A stretch of 64,000 nucleotides of DNA from Intestinibacillus massiliensis (lineage in GTDB: Bacteria; Bacillota; Clostridia; Oscillospirales; Butyricicoccaceae): contig JAJUJC010000005.1 of the NCBI GenBank assembly GCA_029267335.1, forward strand, positions 154,360-218,359, written 5' to 3'. Of this stretch, positions 35,431 to 44,498 are shown in pieces. The translations under genes were made by a program, and so were the position numbers. The first letter of the stretch is position 1. Each line of letters starts with the position of its first letter. Below the pieces are notes generated by a model. It saw only the letters and a program-made list of their open reading frames with translations. It was not told where the DNA came from and did not search any database.

Positions 35431-36018
35431 ATGGAGCGCGAACTCAAATGGCACGCAGACGCACGCTTACACGACGAAGTGGCGGCATGGGCGGCGGCGC
35501 TGTGCACGGCGGAAACACGCTATGACATGGACGCGCGCTACTACGACACCGCGGATGGCATGCTCGCCGCGCGCCGCGCGGGACTGCGCATCCGCCGCGA
35601 AAACGGCGAAAGCGTGTGCTGTCTCAAGTGCGATGTGCACACCGAAGGCGCGGAGCACGTTCGCGAGGAATACGAGTGCCCTGCGGACACGATCGAGCAC
35701 GGACTCGCCGCCCTGCCCGCAGTCGGTGCGCCCGCCGCACTGTGCGGCGCGCTTGCGCAGTCCGGGGTAACGGAGATCTGCCGCGTGCACTTCACCCGCC
35801 GCGCGCTCACGCTGACCTATCAGGGCGCGGTCGCGGAGCTTGCGCTCGATACCGGCACGCTGTCGCGCGGCACACGCGAAGCGCCGCTGTGCGAGATCGA
35901 GCTCGAGGCCAAATCCGGCACGGACGAGGGCTTCCGCGCACTGTGCGGGCGGCTGTCCTCCGCATTCTTCCTGCGCCCTGAGCCGCGCAGCAAGCTCGCG
36001 CGCGCAATGGCGCTGTGA
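35431..36018 (+). CDS. CYTH domain protein (triphosphate tunnel metalloenzyme)
   Basis: 195 residues. It starts with ERELK, the ExExK signature of the CYTH superfamily, followed by YYDTADGMLAARRAGLRIRR, the second family motif, and alternating charged strands (LKCDVHTE, EEYECP, CEIELEAKSG) that build the tunnel. Members hydrolyse inorganic triphosphate or thiamine triphosphate, or make cAMP; the short single-domain form without CHAD points to a triphosphatase. It is 16 bases after proA, likely in the same transcript. Confidence 0.85.
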   Translation: MERELKWHADARLHDEVAAWAAALCTAETRYDMDARYYDTADGMLAARRAGLRIRRENGESVCCLKCDVHTEGAEHVREEYECPADTIEHGLAALPAVGAPAALCGALAQSGVTEICRVHFTRRALTLTYQGAVAELALDTGTLSRGTREAPLCEIELEAKSGTDEGFRALCGRLSSAFFLRPEPRSKLARAMAL

Positions 36019-36092
36019 GCACCGCAACTTTCATAAATACACGGTTACACCGGAGTGCCGTAGGGAAATCTGCATTTCTCTGCGGCATTTTC

Positions 36093-36121
36093 TTGCAAAA
36101 TCTCCGCACTTCTATTATAAT
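36093..36121 (+). promoter_or_regulatory. Promoter of putP
   Basis: TTGCAA (36093-36098), 17-base spacer, TATAAT (36116-36121): near-perfect sigma-A promoter. The start codon is 39 bases downstream of the -10. Confidence 0.88.
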
Positions 36122-36159
36122 AATTGTGTATGCAAGCAAATAAAACAGGGAGGGTCAAC

Positions 36160-37656
36160 ATGACTATATCATCCAACGTGTTCCTCATCGCCGCCTTCGG
36201 CATCTATCTGTTATTTATGATGGCGATCGGCATGTATTTCTACGGAAAGAACAGTACAACGAACGAGTACTTCCTCGGCGGCCGTAAGCTCGGCTCCTGG
36301 GTCACCTCGATGTCGGCGCAGGCATCCGACATGTCGGGCTGGCTGCTCATGGGTCTGCCGGGCGCGGCGTATCTGTCCGGTATTTCCTCCGGCTGGATCG
36401 CAGTCGGTCTGGGCATCGGCACCTATCTCAACTGGCTGTTCGTGGCAAAGCCGCTGCGCCAGTATACGCGTGTCGCGGGGGATGCGATCACGCTGCCGCA
36501 GTTCTTCAAGAACCGTTTTCGCGATGACAGCGGTTTGATCTCGGTCGTTTCCGCGCTGTTCATCCTGATTTTCTTTCTGTTCTATACCGCATCGGGCTTC
36601 GTCAGCGCAGCAAAGCTGTTTGCGTCGGTATTCGGTCTGCCTTATCTGGTCGCCCTTGCGATCGGCGCGGTCGTCGTCGTTTCCTACACCTTTGCAGGGG
36701 GCTTCTTCGCGGTGTGCTGGACGGACTTTTTCCAGGGCATGCTCATGTTCTTCTGCGTGCTCGCGGTGCCGACCATGGCGATCGGCGCGCACGGCGGTCT
36801 GGACGCGTTCCTCGCCAAGGTCAACGAATTTAACCCGAACTTCCTCAACTTCATGGTCGACGGTGCGACCAACACCCCGCTCACCGGTTTCGGCATCCTG
36901 TCCCTCATGGCATGGGGTCTGGGCTACTTCGGTCAGCCGCACATCCTTGTGCGCTTCATGGGCATCTCCTCTCCGGCGGCGATCAAAAAATCACGCCGCA
37001 TTGCAACCGTCTGGGTCATCCTTTCGCTGAGCGCAGCGGTCGCAATCGGTATTTCCGGTCGTATGTATCTGGGCGATGTGCTGCTGCAGGGCGGCGCGCA
37101 GGAGACCGTATACATCACGATGGTCACCCGTCTGTTCCCGATCTTTGTCGCCGGCATCTTCCTGTCCGCGATCCTCGCGGCAATCATGTCGACTGCGGAC
37201 AGCCAGCTTCTCGTCACCGCGTCCGCGATCACAGAGGACTTCTATCACTCCAAGCTGCGTCCGAACGCGAACGAAAAGGAACTGATGTGGGTCAGCCGCA
37301 TCTGCGTCATGGCGGTCGCACTCATTGCCGTGCTCATCGCGACGAACCCGAACAACACCATCCTGGGTCTGGTTTCCTATGCATGGGGCGGCTTCGGCGC
37401 GACCTTCGGCCCGCTCGTTCTGTGCTCCCTGTTCTGGAAGCGCGCGAACAAGTATGGCGCGTTTGCAGGCATCGTGGTCGGCGGCGTGGTCGATCTGGTC
37501 TGGGCACAGCTTTCCGGCGGCATCTTTGAGCTGTATGAGATCGTCCCGGGCTTTATTGCAGGTCTGCTCGCCATCGTCATCGTCAGCCTACTCACGCCCG
37601 CGCCCTCCGCTGACATCGCGCAGGAGTTCGACAGCTATCGTGCGTGCGAGGACTAA
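36160..37656 (+). CDS. putP: Sodium/proline symporter
   Basis: 498 residues from ATG 36160 behind GGGAGGG. SSS-family transporter with about 13 membrane helices. Seen: FLGGRKLGSWVTSMSAQASD with the MSAQASDMSG sodium/proline segment, GLGYFGQPHILVRFM, SAILAAIMSTADSQLLV (second Na+ site, Ser/Thr) and TEDFYHS, all PutP signatures. It imports proline with sodium at the membrane. Being next to proBA but under its own promoter, it gives the cell a choice between making and importing proline (nutrition or osmoprotection). A metallohydrolase gene begins three bases after its stop. Confidence 0.93.
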   Translation: MTISSNVFLIAAFGIYLLFMMAIGMYFYGKNSTTNEYFLGGRKLGSWVTSMSAQASDMSGWLLMGLPGAAYLSGISSGWIAVGLGIGTYLNWLFVAKPLRQYTRVAGDAITLPQFFKNRFRDDSGLISVVSALFILIFFLFYTASGFVSAAKLFASVFGLPYLVALAIGAVVVVSYTFAGGFFAVCWTDFFQGMLMFFCVLAVPTMAIGAHGGLDAFLAKVNEFNPNFLNFMVDGATNTPLTGFGILSLMAWGLGYFGQPHILVRFMGISSPAAIKKSRRIATVWVILSLSAAVAIGISGRMYLGDVLLQGGAQETVYITMVTRLFPIFVAGIFLSAILAAIMSTADSQLLVTASAITEDFYHSKLRPNANEKELMWVSRICVMAVALIAVLIATNPNNTILGLVSYAWGGFGATFGPLVLCSLFWKRANKYGAFAGIVVGGVVDLVWAQLSGGIFELYEIVPGFIAGLLAIVIVSLLTPAPSADIAQEFDSYRACED

Positions 37657-37659
37657 GCC

Positions 37660-38547
37660 GTGTCTCGCAGAAAATCCTACAAGCTTTCCGTGCCGCAGGT
37701 GGTCGGTGCACTCGTCATCCTGATCGGTATCGCGCTCGGGGGCAAGGCAGCGCTGCCCGCGACCGATGCACAAACCGGCTATGCCGCGCATTTTATTGAT
37801 GTAGGGCAGGGCGACAGCGAGCTGCTCCAGCTCGGCTCGGAGTATGTGCTGATTGATGCCGGTCCGACCGACGCGGGCAGCACGGTCGTAAACTATCTCA
37901 AACAGCAGGGCGTGACGCGGCTGCGCGCGGTCATCGCGACCCATCCGCACGAGGATCACATCGGCGGCATGGCGGCGGTGCTCGCAGCGTTTCCGGTCGA
38001 CAGCTTCTATATGCCGAACAAGACCGCGAACACCAAGGTCTTTTCCAAAATGCTGGACGGCATCGAAAAGCAGGGCGTCAAGCCCACGATCCCGACCCCG
38101 GGTGACAAGCTGACCGTGTCCGGCGTGACGCTCACCTTCCTCAGCCCCAAGCCCAAGGCAAGCTTTGACAACCTCAACAACTACTCCATCGTCATGATGG
38201 TCGACACCGGCACCGAGCGCGCGCTCTTTGCCGGCGATGCGGAAAAGGAGATCGAAAGCGCGCTCGTCGCGCAGAAGCTCGACCTGTCGTGCGACGTTTA
38301 CAAGGTCAGCCACCACGGCAGCAGCACCTCTTCGACCGCCGCGTTCCTCAAGGCGATGTCCCCGCGTATTGCGGTGATCTCCTGTGGGAAAGATAATTCC
38401 TACGGTCACCCCCAAAAATCCGTACTCACACGCCTGTCCCAAGCGGGCGTTGAGAAAATTTACAACACTGCCGAGAGCGGCACGGTGGTTCTGCCGCTGT
38501 CGCCGCCCGCCGGCTCCGCTTCCAGTCCAAAGGAGAATGCAGCATGA
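37660..38547 (+). CDS. ComEC/Rec2-like metallo-beta-lactamase-fold hydrolase
   Basis: 295 residues, GTG start three bases after putP. An N-terminal membrane helix or signal (about 13-29) then a beta-lactamase fold: HFIDVGQGDSELL, LIDAGPTDAG, ATHPHEDHIGG (HxHxDH metal site), LFAGDAEKE, VSHHGSSTSS. This is the soluble MBL part of ComEC without its channel domain. Probably exported or membrane-tethered, acting on nucleotides or nucleic acid; substrate unproven. It overlaps the DUF3006 gene by four bases, a pairing seen repeatedly in Firmicutes. Confidence 0.88.
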   Translation: MSRRKSYKLSVPQVVGALVILIGIALGGKAALPATDAQTGYAAHFIDVGQGDSELLQLGSEYVLIDAGPTDAGSTVVNYLKQQGVTRLRAVIATHPHEDHIGGMAAVLAAFPVDSFYMPNKTANTKVFSKMLDGIEKQGVKPTIPTPGDKLTVSGVTLTFLSPKPKASFDNLNNYSIVMMVDTGTERALFAGDAEKEIESALVAQKLDLSCDVYKVSHHGSSTSSTAAFLKAMSPRIAVISCGKDNSYGHPQKSVLTRLSQAGVEKIYNTAESGTVVLPLSPPAGSASSPKENAA

Positions 38548-38771
38548 AACAGATCGCCACGGTCGATCGCTTTGAGGGCGATTTTGTGGTGCTCGAAACC
38601 GAAGACGGTATGCGCAATATCCCCCGCGCCAACGCCCCTGCAATGATCGGTGAGGGAATGGTCGTCGAATATGAGGACGACCACATCTTGCGCATCGACT
38701 TCGAGGAGACCGAGCGACGTGAAAACGAACTGCGCCGCCGCTTTGAACGTATTTTAGGCAAAAACGACTGA
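38544..38771 (+). CDS. DUF3006 domain protein
   Basis: 75 residues. Small beta-rich start (ATVDRFEGDFVVLETEDG, VDRFEG being typical of DUF3006) and a charged C-terminal helix with Glu/Arg repeats. DUF3006 genes very often follow ComEC-like MBL genes, as here, with translational coupling (ATGA overlap). Function unknown; a partner or regulator of the hydrolase is the simplest reading. Confidence 0.82.
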   Translation: MKQIATVDRFEGDFVVLETEDGMRNIPRANAPAMIGEGMVVEYEDDHILRIDFEETERRENELRRRFERILGKND

Positions 38772-38812
38772 GTGATCCACCTCCACTATATCACAAAAGG
38801 AAGTGTCCCCCC

Positions 38813-40078
38813 ATGGAAAAGAAACCTTTCGTAACGCTTGAGCAGGTTCGCGAGATCGCCAAAACCTACCCGACCCCTTTTCACCTCTACGATGAAAAGG
38901 GCATTCGTGAAAACGCCCGCCGGGTCCGCCGCGCCTTTGCGTGGAATCCGGGCTTCCGCGAGTATTTCGCCGTCAAGGCGACCCCCACGCCCCGTCTGCT
39001 TCAGATCCTGAAGGAAGAGGGCTTCGGTGCGGACTGCTCGAGCTATACCGAGCTGCAAATGTCCGAGGCGGTCGGCCTGACCGGCTCCGACATCATGTTT
39101 TCCTCCAACGTCACGCCCGCGGAGGACTTTGCCCTTGCGACAAAGCTGGGCGCGATCATCAACTTCGATGACATTACCCATATCGACTTTTACGGCAACA
39201 TCGCGCCGTTTCAGGAGACCATGTCATGTCGCTTCAACCCGGGCGGCGATTTCAAGATCAACAATGAGATCATGGACACGCCCTCCGAGGCAAAATATGG
39301 CATGACGCGCGCACAGATGACCGAGGCGTTCTTAAAGCTCAAGGCGAAGGGCGTCAAGCATTTTGGCATCCACGCGTTCCTCGCGTCGAACACGGTTGCA
39401 AACGAATATTACCCCGCGCTCGCCCGCATCCTCTTTGAGACCGCGGTCGAGTTGCAGCGCGAGACCGGTGTGCACATCGCGTTCATCAACCTGTCGGGCG
39501 GCGTCGGCATTCCGTACCGCCCCGAGCAGGAGGGCAGCGACATCCTCGCCATCGGTGAGGGCGTGCACAAGGCGTTCGACGACATCCTCGTGCCCGCAGG
39601 CATGGGCGACGTCGCGATCTACACCGAGATGGGCCGCTTCATCATGGCGCCCTACGGTGCGCTCGTGACCCAGTGCATCCACCACAAGCACACCTACAAG
39701 GAATACGTCGGCTGCGACGCGTGCGCCGCAAACCTCATGCGCCCCGCGATGTACGGCGCGTATCACCACATCACGGTGCTCGGCAAGGAGCACGCCGCAT
39801 GCGACCACAAGTACGACGTGACCGGCGGTCTGTGCGAGAACAACGACAAGTTCGCGATCGACCGCATGCTGCCCGAGGTGAACGACGGGGATTACCTGTT
39901 CATCCACGACGCGGGCGCACACGGCTTCTCGATGGGCTACAACTACAACGGCAAGCTGCGCTCTGCGGAGATCCTGCTGCGCGAGGACGGTTCGACCGAA
40001 CTGATCCGCCGCGCGGAGACCCCGCAGGATTATTTCGCGACCTTTGATTTCACGCACCTGTTTGACGATGTAAAATAA
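38813..40078 (+). CDS. lysA: Diaminopimelate decarboxylase
   Basis: 421 residues. Fold type III PLP enzyme: FAVKATPTPRLLQIL with the PLP lysine, SSYTELQMSE, HIAFINLSGGVGIPYRPEQ (glycine loop), EMGRFIM and a GLCENNDKFAIDRMLP segment with the active Cys-Glu region. It makes lysine from meso-diaminopimelate. AGGAAGTG precedes the ATG. No lysine riboswitch upstream: only 41 bases separate it from the DUF3006 gene. Followed by a strong terminator. Confidence 0.93.
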   Translation: MEKKPFVTLEQVREIAKTYPTPFHLYDEKGIRENARRVRRAFAWNPGFREYFAVKATPTPRLLQILKEEGFGADCSSYTELQMSEAVGLTGSDIMFSSNVTPAEDFALATKLGAIINFDDITHIDFYGNIAPFQETMSCRFNPGGDFKINNEIMDTPSEAKYGMTRAQMTEAFLKLKAKGVKHFGIHAFLASNTVANEYYPALARILFETAVELQRETGVHIAFINLSGGVGIPYRPEQEGSDILAIGEGVHKAFDDILVPAGMGDVAIYTEMGRFIMAPYGALVTQCIHHKHTYKEYVGCDACAANLMRPAMYGAYHHITVLGKEHAACDHKYDVTGGLCENNDKFAIDRMLPEVNDGDYLFIHDAGAHGFSMGYNYNGKLRSAEILLREDGSTELIRRAETPQDYFATFDFTHLFDDVK

Positions 40079-40080
40079 GC

Positions 40081-40116
40081 AAAAAAGGCTTTGGAGCACC
40101 TCCAAAGCCTTTTTTG
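40081..40116. terminator. Terminator of the putP-to-lysA transcript
   Basis: AAAAAAGGCTTTGGAG and CTCCAAAGCCTTTTTT form a perfect 16-bp stem around a CAC loop, starting right after the lysA stop. Confidence 0.95.
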
Positions 40117-40138
40117 ACCACAGAAAGGATCAATCTAT

Positions 40139-40340
40139 ATGGCTTGATCCCCCCAAGTGCGGTACGGAATACCGCGAGGGCTTTACCGAATGCGTCGACT
40201 GCCATGTGCCGCTCACAAATAAGCCACACGTCGCACCGCAGCAGCCCGTGCGCTTTAACCGCTCGTTTCGCATCATGGTGGTCATTCTCGCGCTGCTGCT
40301 CCTTTTTGTGCTCCCGCCCCTTTTATCGCCGCTCCGATAA
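40139..40340 (+). pseudogene. Frameshifted small zinc-ribbon membrane protein
   Basis: After an ATG at 40139 preceded by GAAAGGAT, frame 1 stops at the third codon (ATG GCT TGA). The neighbouring frame from 40140 is open for 66 codons and encodes a rubredoxin-like zinc ribbon (KCGTEYREGFTECVDCHVPL) followed by a polar linker and one membrane helix (IMVVILALLLLFVL), ending at TAA 40340. Small proteins beginning with this ribbon are common in Clostridia. One extra base near the six-C run at 40149-40154 explains the break. It could be a true pseudogene, a slippage switch, or a sequencing error. Confidence 0.7.
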
Positions 40341-40380
40341 AAACAGGCGCTGCCGTTTGCATACGGCAGCGCCTGTTTTT
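40341..40380. terminator. Bidirectional terminator
   Basis: A 17-bp perfect stem (AAAACAGGCGCTGCCGT and its complement) with a six-base loop and T run, between the zinc-ribbon gene and the convergent metallohydrolase gene. Confidence 0.93.
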
Positions 40381-41349
40381 TCATACATACTGTGCTGTGA
40401 TGTCGCCGTGCATGCCGATCGTAAAGGTCAGCGCATGGTGCGGGGGCGGGGTCGTGCCGTCAAAGCGCGGCGGGCAGTCGGAAAACCAGCATTCGACACC
40501 GCGCGCGGCAAGGTCGTGCAGCAGTGTAGGTTCTGCGCTGTTATAGCGGCGATCGCTCGACGCGCAGCACACCGCGTGTGCAGGGGACACCTCATCGAGC
40601 AGCGCAGGGGTCACGCTGTCGCGCTGTCCGTGGTGCCCCAGCTTAAAGAGATGCGCACGCAGCGCGCTGTCGATGTCATGATAGCCCGCGGCGTTGGTGT
40701 CCCCCGGGAGCAGGATGCGCGTATCGCCATACTCGAGCAGCAGAACGATGCTGAAATTGTTCATACTGACATCCGCCTGATCGAGTTTTGCCGTATCCGG
40801 CTCGGTGTAGAGCGCGCGCAGCCGTTCCTCGAGCACGCGTTCGCGCGCGGTGCTCGGCGCAAGGATGTACGCCGTCAATCCCGCGCACAGCGGGATACGC
40901 TCCCCTGCCCGCACAGTCGTGAGCGTACAGCCCGCATCGGCCAGTTCGCCGCACAGTGTGTGATAATCTTCGAGCGCCTGCCGGAACTTGCGCGCCGACA
41001 GGCACTGCGCGAGGGCGGGATCGAGTGGTGTCATGCCGCGCCACAGATCGTCCGGCAGCGTGTGCCAGAAGGTACGCGGCGGCGTGCGGCGCAGTGCGGG
41101 CAGCATGCCCGACAGGTGATCCTCATGGATATGCGTGCTGACTGCAAGGTCGATGTGCTCCACGCCGCGCTGCGCCAGATAATCCGCTAGGGGAATGCGT
41201 CCGGTTTCGCCCGTGTACTCGGTCTGCTCGGCGCCGCCGCCGTCGATGAGCGCGATGAACACGCCACCCGCACAGGCGTCGTCCGGACATTCGAGTAAAA
41301 TTGCTTCGCCATAGCCGACATTGACAAATGTCAGTTCCATCTTGTCCAT
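40381..41349 (-). CDS. Second ComEC-like metallo-beta-lactamase-fold hydrolase
   Basis: 322 residues, no signal peptide. TFVNVGYGEAILLE (the VGxGxAxL opening of the ComEC-like MBL family), LIDGGGAEQ, STHIHEDHLSGM (HxHxDH), ILLPGDTNA, KLGHHGQRDS. The metal ligands are complete. Its ATG directly follows the stop codon of the ABC permease gene (TAA ATG), so it is co-transcribed with the sugar importer, an unusual partner. Cytoplasmic and distinct from the 37660 protein in length and N terminus. Substrate unknown. Confidence 0.85.
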   Translation of the reverse strand: MDKMELTFVNVGYGEAILLECPDDACAGGVFIALIDGGGAEQTEYTGETGRIPLADYLAQRGVEHIDLAVSTHIHEDHLSGMLPALRRTPPRTFWHTLPDDLWRGMTPLDPALAQCLSARKFRQALEDYHTLCGELADAGCTLTTVRAGERIPLCAGLTAYILAPSTARERVLEERLRALYTEPDTAKLDQADVSMNNFSIVLLLEYGDTRILLPGDTNAAGYHDIDSALRAHLFKLGHHGQRDSVTPALLDEVSPAHAVCCASSDRRYNSAEPTLLHDLAARGVECWFSDCPPRFDGTTPPPHHALTFTIGMHGDITAQYV

Positions 41350-42252
41350 TTACTTGATCGCCTTCTTAATGTAGAAGCTCGACAGCAGCAGCACGAGCAG
41401 CGTCATGACGATTGCACCGGCACTGCCGAACCCGAACTTGAGGTTCTTGATGCCGTAGTTGTAGAGGAATTGTGTGATCGTCGAAGTCGTGCCCGCAGGA
41501 CCGCCGCCGGTCAGGATGTTGACCTTTTCAAACAGGCGGAAGGTGTCGATCGTGCGCAGCAGCGCGCACAGTGCAAGCCCGTTTTTGATGTTCGGGATGG
41601 TGATGGAAAAGAACTGCTGCACGGTGTTCGCGCCGTCGATGCGCGCGGCTTCGTACTGGCTTTCCGAGACCGATTGCAGCGAGGCATACAGCAGCAGGAA
41701 CACGAACGGAACGTTCTGCCAGATGTCGATGAGCAAAATCATACCAAAGGCGGTGCGCGTGTCCATAAACCAGTTGAAGGCGGGCAGACCGATCGAGTTT
41801 AGGAACTGGTTGACGATGCCGTAGTTGGACGACAGCATCATTTTCCAGCTCAGCGCGACCGTGACCGCAGGCAGCAGATACGGCAGCAGCAACAGCGTGC
41901 GCACGATCTTCTGTCCCCGGCGCAGGCTGTTGACAAACACCGCAACGAGCAGACCGAGCACCATTTCAAAGAAAACAGCGCAGATCGTGAACACGATGGT
42001 GTTGAGCACCGCCTGCCGGAAATAGCCGTTTTGAAACAGCGACGCATAGTTCTTCAGCAGGATGAATTTCGCGGAATCCGCACCCTTTAAGTAATTGTAA
42101 TCGGTGAAGCTGTAAATAAAGGTGAAGATCAGCGGATATGCCGTCAGCACGATGAGCACGAGCAGCGTCGGTGCGATCATCAGACGGGGAAACGCCCGCT
42201 CGCCCAGTCGGGGCGCGCGCTGCGCTTTGGATTTTGCAAGCATTCGTTCCAT
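41350..42252 (-). CDS. Sugar ABC transporter permease, MalF/UgpA type
   Basis: 300 residues, six membrane helices, with the binding-protein-dependent permease EAA loop SESQYEAARIDGANTVQQFF near residue 200. It pairs with the MalG-type permease of this operon and the binding protein between them to import an oligosaccharide or glycerol-phosphate-like solute (CUT1 family). No ATPase gene is in the operon, so a shared MsmX/UgpC-type ATPase elsewhere must be used. GAGAGG precedes the ATG. Confidence 0.92.
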   Translation of the reverse strand: MERMLAKSKAQRAPRLGERAFPRLMIAPTLLVLIVLTAYPLIFTFIYSFTDYNYLKGADSAKFILLKNYASLFQNGYFRQAVLNTIVFTICAVFFEMVLGLLVAVFVNSLRRGQKIVRTLLLLPYLLPAVTVALSWKMMLSSNYGIVNQFLNSIGLPAFNWFMDTRTAFGMILLIDIWQNVPFVFLLLYASLQSVSESQYEAARIDGANTVQQFFSITIPNIKNGLALCALLRTIDTFRLFEKVNILTGGGPAGTTSTITQFLYNYGIKNLKFGFGSAGAIVMTLLVLLLSSFYIKKAIK

Positions 42253-42341
42253 AGGGCTGCCTCTCGTTTCCAGTTCATTTTAGGGCGCCGCATTGCGTGC
42301 GGCGCCCCGTCCCACCAGCTTTATACGTGTGTCGCGTGCCG

Positions 42342-43601
42342 TCACGCCATCAGCGTGTCGAGCTGCGACTGTGCTTCCTTGAGTCCGTCATCCACCGACT
42401 TGGTGCCCTGGATGATGCCGTCCATCTCGGTGCCGAGGGTGGTCGTGAAATCGTTCCACTGCTCGATGACCGGACGATACACGCCGGACTCCAGTGCGGA
42501 GCATACGATCTCCATGTGCGGATACTTCGCAAGAACGTCCTTATTCTTCAGGCAGCTGTAACGGCAGGGAACGCCGCCGTTGTCGATCGACGCAAGCTGC
42601 ACTTCGGGGCTCATGATGTACTGGAGCAGCTTGAGCGACAGCTCCTTGTTCTGACTGTTGTTCGGGATACCGACCGTCCACACGCCGTACATCGAGGTGC
42701 TCTTGGCGGTGTCGTTTGCATTCAGTTTGGTCGGGATAACCGTGTAGCTTGCCTTGCTGTCTGCCTTCGGGACATACCAGCCCGGCCAGCCCTGTGCAAG
42801 CGCCGCGTCGCCGTTGTCGATCGCCGCTACGATGTCGTCCTTGTCCATCGTGCCACCGAGCTTGTAAAGGTCGATGTACTGCTGCATGGCAGCCTTGAAC
42901 TGCGGGGTGTCGACGGTCGGCTTGTTTGCGTCGTCTACGACCCAGCCGCCGTTTGCAAGCAGGTGCGGGATAAAGTCGGATACGATGTTATCCGGGCTGC
43001 CGCCGCGAATGAGGAAGCCCTTCTTGCCCGCGGCGTTCGCGGACTGCGCAATCTTTTTGATGTCGTCCCAGGTCTTGATGTCCTCGGGCTTGTAGCCCGC
43101 GTCCGAAACAAGCTGCTTGTTATACAGCATGACGGTAACGTTGCCGAAATACGGCGCGAGGTAAATGTTGTCGTCTACCTTGCAGATGGTCGTGGTCTGT
43201 GGGATGATGTCGTCGTCAAAGCTGTAGCCCATCTCGGACAGGTTCGCGAGCACGTTGTTCGCGGTGAACTCCGCCATCCACGAGCCGTCGACCATGCACA
43301 GGTCGTACGCACCCTGCTGATTGACCGCGTCCAGCGCGATCTTGCTGTGCAGATCGTCGAACGACAGATCGAGCACCTCGGTCGTGCAGTTGTTTGCCTT
43401 CTCAAAGTCGGGCAGCGCCGCCTTGATGACGTCCGCATAGGTGCCGCCGCGCAAAATAAGCGTCAGCTTGGCGGGCGCGCCGGAATCCGTCGCCGCCTTG
43501 GTGTCTGTCGCGGGCTGGGGCTGCGTGTCCGCGCCGCTGCCGCACGCCGCCATAGAGAGTGTCATTGCGCCTGCAAGTGCCATTGCTACGAGCTTTTTCA
43601 T
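42342..43601 (-). CDS. Sugar ABC transporter substrate-binding lipoprotein (family 1)
   Basis: 419 residues. A signal peptide with lipobox SMAAC (Cys 20), then a two-lobed family 1 binding fold: LTLILRGGTYADVIKAALPD opening, DLCMVDGSWMAEF, APYFGNVTVMLYNKQL, and the SKASYTVIPTKLN and YGVWTVGIPNNSQN segments of the second lobe. The opening resembles spermidine/extracellular-solute-type proteins, but the two CUT1-like permeases point to a sugar or polyol. AAGGAGG precedes the ATG. Middle gene of the operon. Ligand unknown. Confidence 0.9.
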   Translation of the reverse strand: MKKLVAMALAGAMTLSMAACGSGADTQPQPATDTKAATDSGAPAKLTLILRGGTYADVIKAALPDFEKANNCTTEVLDLSFDDLHSKIALDAVNQQGAYDLCMVDGSWMAEFTANNVLANLSEMGYSFDDDIIPQTTTICKVDDNIYLAPYFGNVTVMLYNKQLVSDAGYKPEDIKTWDDIKKIAQSANAAGKKGFLIRGGSPDNIVSDFIPHLLANGGWVVDDANKPTVDTPQFKAAMQQYIDLYKLGGTMDKDDIVAAIDNGDAALAQGWPGWYVPKADSKASYTVIPTKLNANDTAKSTSMYGVWTVGIPNNSQNKELSLKLLQYIMSPEVQLASIDNGGVPCRYSCLKNKDVLAKYPHMEIVCSALESGVYRPVIEQWNDFTTTLGTEMDGIIQGTKSVDDGLKEAQSQLDTLMA

Positions 43602-43664
43602 GATTCTCCTCCTTATACGTTTCGTGAATGATGTGACCCATGCGATTGGTTTTGTGTGCGTTTT

Positions 43665-44498
43665 TTATTCCTTTACGGCGCCGCTCGACAGTCCGCTGAT
43701 GAGATAATTCTGCGCGAAAATGACGAACAGCGTGATCGGGATGACCGAGATCACACCGCCTGCCGCAACCAGACCGAAGTTCGTCAGATTGTCCTCGGTA
43801 TTGAGCACGGCGAGCGCAAGCGGTACCGTATAGTTGCTGGGGCTGCGTACAAAAATGATGCTGTAGGTGTATTCGTTCCATGCGTACATGAACGACAGCA
43901 TTGCGATGGCGGCAATGCCCGGAGCGACGAGCGGAAGCACGATCTTACGGAAAAGCTGCCATTCGGTCGCGCCGTCGATCTGCGCGCTTTCCTCGATGTC
44001 CTCGGGCAGATCCTGAAAGAAGCTGATCATAAACCACACGATGAGCGGAATATTGATGAGCACGCACGCGAGCGTCGGCGGCACCTTGCTGTTGAGCACA
44101 CCGAGCTTGGAGAACATAGTGTAGAGCGGGATCGTGAACGCCACCGGCGGCAGGACACGCACGAGCAGCACCCAATAGGTCAGCGGCTGCTTCATGCCGA
44201 AGCGGAACCGGCGGCGCGAAATGATGTATGCCGCGCACAGTCCGAACGACAGCGACAGCACGAGCGACACGCTCGTCGTTTGCAGGCTGTTGATGATCGC
44301 CTGCCCAAAGCCCCTGCCGATGAACAGCTCCCGGAAGTGCTCGAGCGTCAGCGTGTGGGGAATGATGGCAATGTGTCCGGTCATCTCGTTTGCCGGCCGG
44401 ATCGCCATGGCAATGAGCCAGTAGATCGGAAACAGCGCAACAAACAGCAGCACCGCGAGAATGATACCGCGCACCACCGTGACAGATCTTTTTTTCAT
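43665..44498 (-). CDS. Sugar ABC transporter permease, MalG/UgpE type
   Basis: 277 residues from ATG 44498 behind AAAGGAGG; the longer frame to 44573 has no ribosome site. Six membrane helices, with the EAA loop DIEESAQIDGATEWQLFRKI near residue 180 and the MalG opening VALFPIYWLIAMAIRP. First transporter gene of the operon, 93 bases after the LacI-type regulator gene on the same strand. Confidence 0.92.
   Translation of the reverse strand: MKKRSVTVVRGIILAVLLFVALFPIYWLIAMAIRPANEMTGHIAIIPHTLTLEHFRELFIGRGFGQAIINSLQTTSVSLVLSLSFGLCAAYIISRRRFRFGMKQPLTYWVLLVRVLPPVAFTIPLYTMFSKLGVLNSKVPPTLACVLINIPLIVWFMISFFQDLPEDIEESAQIDGATEWQLFRKIVLPLVAPGIAAIAMLSFMYAWNEYTYSIIFVRSPSNYTVPLALAVLNTEDNLTNFGLVAAGGVISVIPITLFVIFAQNYLISGLSSGAVKE

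Noticed and set aside
38772..38812. Lysine riboswitch ahead of lysA
   Set aside because: The intergenic gap is 41 bases, far too short.
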